Shown here: positions 61,772 to 64,000 of the stretch, in pieces
Layout of the letters: each line of letters starts with the position of its first letter
How positions within the stretch are numbered: the stretch's first letter is position 1
DNA from: DASPLX01 sp035627375
GTDB lineage: Bacteria > Pseudomonadota > Gammaproteobacteria > Burkholderiales > Burkholderiaceae_D
Direction of reading: 5' to 3'
NCBI GenBank assembly: GCA_035627375.1
Contig: DASPLX010000039.1
Location: 1 to 64,000, forward strand
DNA: 64,000 nucleotides
Translations under genes and position numbers: made by a program
Notes under the pieces: generated by a model
What the model saw: only the letters and a program-made list of their open reading frames with translations
Told to the model about the DNA's origin: nothing
Database searches by the model: none

Positions 61772-62890
61772 CTATGCGCTCATCAACCGATGCTGGCTCG
61801 AACGCGCCCAGTCGAAGAAGCTGCGGCTCCACCATCGCGTCTCGTCCCTCTGCCCGCCGCGCCGCTCGATGAACATCGAATCGCCGAACTCGTGGGTGCG
61901 ATAGCCGTCCGCCTCCAGCGCGGCGCTCACCCGTTCCAACGCCGCGTCATCCGTGAATGCGCGCAGCAGCTCATAGTGGCTGGTGCCGGCTTCATGGGTT
62001 CCCGACAGAATCGCATCCACCACGCGCAGCCTGGTCTCGGGGCCGATGCGCTGCGTCGCCAGTCCGGCGCCGGCGCGCACCCTGCCGCGGCTCGATGCGG
62101 CATGCTCGAGCGCGCGCACGACCGTGGTGCCGATCGCGATGACCCGTCCTCCGCGCGCGCGCGCCCGCTCGACCGCCGCGGCGGTGGCCGGCGGAATCCG
62201 GTACGGCTCATCGAACGGCAGGCGCCGATCGAGCGCGGCATCGCCGGTCGACGAGATTCCGGCGGCGTGGGTGAGCGTCGCGAATTCCGCGCCGCGCGCG
62301 CGGATTTCCCGCAGCACCGACCAATCGATCGCGAAGCCGGCGGAGGGCGGCTCGAAAGCGGCGGGCGCGCCGGCGATCGGGGTCCAGACATCCCACAGCC
62401 GCAGGGGCTCGCGCACATGCGCATATTGAATCGGCTTGCCGTGCCGGGCCAGCCCGGCCCATACCGTCTTGGCGTTGCCGTCGAACCGCAGCGCCGCGAG
62501 CCGCGGATGACCGAGCGTCTCTTCGACGATCGCCGACAACGGCCCGAGCGCGAGGCGGTCGCCGGGCAGCAGGGCCGGCGGCAGCGGCCGCTCCTCGGTC
62601 CGGGTGCGGAAGTCGCCGGCGCCGAAGATCACGGCGGCGAAGCGGCGGACGTCTTCGGCCGCCAGCGAACGCCGCCCCGCGAGCCGCACCTCGATCGGCG
62701 CGCCGCTCGTCACGTGCGTGCCGTGCAGGCTTGCCGGCAGGGTCGAGGCATCGTTGGCGACCACCAGGTCGCCGGCGCGCAGCAGGTTCGCGAACGCCGC
62801 GCGCGGCGCATGCGCGATCGCGCCGTCGGCGTCCAGGATCAGCAGCTTCGCGTGCGCCGGGCGCTGTTGGGGCAGGTCGGCGGCCTTCAT
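61772..62890 (-). CDS. QueA-like SAM:tRNA ribosyltransferase-isomerase, divergent paralogue
   Basis: A 372-residue protein with recognisable QueA layout (LLILDADGAIA, RAGDLVVANDASTLPASLHG, GTTVVRALEHAA, THEFGDSMFIE). Several positions strictly kept in true QueA differ: NDTRV is NDAST, AAPTAGLHF is PPSAGFAI and NFHLP is GTHEA. It may act on another substrate or not at all. Its start overlaps the stop of the SDR gene by four bases, so the two are translated together. The tgt and queA cassette is not in this window. Confidence 0.82.
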   Translation of the reverse strand: MKAADLPQQRPAHAKLLILDADGAIAHAPRAAFANLLRAGDLVVANDASTLPASLHGTHVTSGAPIEVRLAGRRSLAAEDVRRFAAVIFGAGDFRTRTEERPLPPALLPGDRLALGPLSAIVEETLGHPRLAALRFDGNAKTVWAGLARHGKPIQYAHVREPLRLWDVWTPIAGAPAAFEPPSAGFAIDWSVLREIRARGAEFATLTHAAGISSTGDAALDRRLPFDEPYRIPPATAAAVERARARGGRVIAIGTTVVRALEHAASSRGRVRAGAGLATQRIGPETRLRVVDAILSGTHEAGTSHYELLRAFTDDAALERVSAALEADGYRTHEFGDSMFIERRGGQRDETRWWSRSFFDWARSSQHRLMSA

Positions 62891-63654
62891 GCGGCACCTC
62901 CTTGCCGGACCGCCGCCGGACTCGACGGCGCGGTGCGCATGCGCTCCGCCAGCGTCTCGCAAATCAAGCCGATCAATTCGTCGGCCGCCGTTTCCGGCCG
63001 CTTCAGGCTGGCCGGATCGGCGTCGGGAACGGCAGCGGCATGCATCGGCGTATCCATGTCGCCCGGATCGGCCGCCAGGAAGCGGATGCCTTCCGCGGCC
63101 AGCTCGGCATCCCAGATCCGGCTCATGTGCGCCAGCGCCGCCTTGCTCGCGCCGTAGGCGCCCCAGCGCGGATAGGCATTGACTGCGGCATCGCTGGAAA
63201 TATTGAGCACTATCGCGCCGCGCCCTTCGCGCGCCGACGACGCCAGCGCACCGAGCAGGGTCTTGGTGAGCCGGAACGGGCCGAGCACGTTGGTCGCCAG
63301 CGCACGCTCGAGATCCTCGCATTCCGTATCGCCGAGCAGGGCCAACGGCACCGGTCCCAGATCGGAAGCATTGTTGACCAGCACGTCGAGCCCGCCCAGT
63401 TCGCCCGCGATCTGCAAGGCGATCGGATGGATGTCGTCCTTGTTCGCCACGTCGCCGACGATGCCGTAGATCCCGCCGTGCCCGGCCGCCACCCGCCGCA
63501 CACGGTCCGCGTCGCGCGCGACGAATGCGACGCGCGCGCCGGCCGCATGCAATCGACGCACGAGCGCAAGTCCCAATCCCGAGGTGCCGCCGGTCACCGC
63601 AACGCGCAATCCCGACAGCAATGCCGATGAATCGATTACCTGTTTATATCGCAT
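62887..63654 (-). CDS. Short-chain dehydrogenase/reductase
   Basis: A 255-residue SDR. VAVTGGTSGLGLALVRRL is the NAD(P)-binding glycine motif, LVNNAS the structural NNAG, and ISSDAAVN with YGASKAALAHMSR the Ser/Tyr/Lys catalytic set. The substrate is unknown. The ATG at 63654 has GGAGA at a good distance; the frame extends to 63828 without support. It precedes the QueA-like gene in a two-gene operon and is divergent from the XRE regulator. Confidence 0.88.
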   Translation of the reverse strand: MRYKQVIDSSALLSGLRVAVTGGTSGLGLALVRRLHAAGARVAFVARDADRVRRVAAGHGGIYGIVGDVANKDDIHPIALQIAGELGGLDVLVNNASDLGPVPLALLGDTECEDLERALATNVLGPFRLTKTLLGALASSAREGRGAIVLNISSDAAVNAYPRWGAYGASKAALAHMSRIWDAELAAEGIRFLAADPGDMDTPMHAAAVPDADPASLKRPETAADELIGLICETLAERMRTAPSSPAAVRQGGAA

Positions 63655-63758
63655 GGTCATTCTCCATTCGTTAAGTTCATGACCGATAATGCGGCGCATG
63701 CCCGCGTTTTCCAACGCGATGTCCAATCCATTGGCAAAAGGTCCGAAAGGTCGACACG

Positions 63759-64000
63759 ATGGACGATCCGAAACACGTTTCCGCGCATCTCGCGCGCAAC
63801 TTGATCGCCCTGCGCGGCGTAAGGTCATTGACGCAGGATGCGCTCGCGAAGAGTTCCGGCGTGCCGCGCTCCACGATCGCCAATCTCGAATCGGGCGACG
63901 GCAATCCGTCGTTGATCGTGCTGATCAAGGTCGCGTCGGCGCTCGGCGTGCCGATCGACGAACTGCTCGCATCGCCGCGCGCCAAGGTGCGCAAGTGGCG
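63759..64000 (+). CDS. XRE family transcriptional regulator, 5' part (cut by the window end)
   Basis: From the ATG at 63759, preceded by GAAAGG, about 80 residues are visible with an HTH of the Cro/C1 type: LTQDALAKSSGVPRSTIANLE, then NPSLIVLIKVASALGV. The sequence matches N-terminal domains of regulators that often carry a C-terminal cupin. It is divergent from the SDR-QueA-like pair and may control it. Confidence 0.82.
   Translation, partial: MDDPKHVSAHLARNLIALRGVRSLTQDALAKSSGVPRSTIANLESGDGNPSLIVLIKVASALGVPIDELLASPRAKVRKW

Overview
The window is GC-rich chromosomal DNA from a proteobacterium, most likely a betaproteobacterium of the order Burkholderiales; Oxalobacteraceae is my best guess from gene content alone. 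The evidence is a gltX/tRNA-Glu/tRNA-Ala neighbourhood, a DUF3460 gene beside scpA and panC, a cysI-DUF934-cysH-cysD-cysN-cobA operon behind cysB, an acnD/prpF methylcitrate locus with a sigma-54 type prpR, and lptF/lptG divergent from pepA. No rRNA, transposase, prophage or CRISPR array was seen.

Layout. 1-4224: the 3' end of a nonribosomal peptide synthetase (NRPS) locus: a terminal module with an amputated adenylation domain, a RidA-like protein, an external thioesterase and an Asp/Asn beta-hydroxylase family enzyme. 4225-4817: two near-identical ~103-bp repeats, one carrying only the last 21 nt of tRNA-Glu, then two identical tRNA-Glu genes and a tRNA-Ala; this looks like the edge of an inserted segment. 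4884-14064: housekeeping genes (gltX, apbC, metG, a SulP transporter, scpA, panC). 14064-18417: a BtuF-like binding protein, a membrane protein, a periplasmic binding protein, a ParA ATPase, a thioesterase and an esterase. 18418-23730: cheZ and a cheA-like kinase, then a long TonB/TolA-like protein. 23771-25053: a small unknown protein and a fumarylacetoacetase-family enzyme. 25128-33376: sulfur assimilation (cysB, TauE exporter, cysI, DUF934, cysH, cysD, cysN) with siroheme genes cobA and cbiX. 33470-34996: an accessory gene with an F-box-like segment. 34993-38820: lptG, lptF and divergent pepA. 38925-40304: a lipoprotein serine protease in another less GC-rich patch. 40713-44390: exonuclease III and an M16 protease. 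44466-54208: the methylcitrate locus. 54260-58591: small stress-type genes, including two UspA proteins, and a 165-bp MITE-like element. 58651-64000: a response regulator/diguanylate cyclase, PAP2 and START-like proteins, a divergent QueA paralogue with an SDR, and the start of an XRE regulator.

How the genes work together. The cys operon takes sulfate activated by CysD/CysN, reduces APS with CysH and sulfite with the siroheme enzyme CysI; cobA and cbiX supply siroheme steps, and TauE can remove excess sulfite. The prp locus activates propionate (PrpE), condenses it with oxaloacetate (PrpC), isomerises through AcnD plus PrpF instead of PrpD, and cleaves methylisocitrate (PrpB). A sigma-54 promoter lies before prpB and a TTTCA/TGAAA inverted repeat before prpR.

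The most unusual items are the truncated adenylation domain, the tRNA-Glu fragment and repeats at the NRPS edge, the F-box-like protein, the MITE-like element whose end supplies the stop codon of an acetyltransferase gene, and the divergent QueA paralogue. No single complete novel system was identified with confidence.
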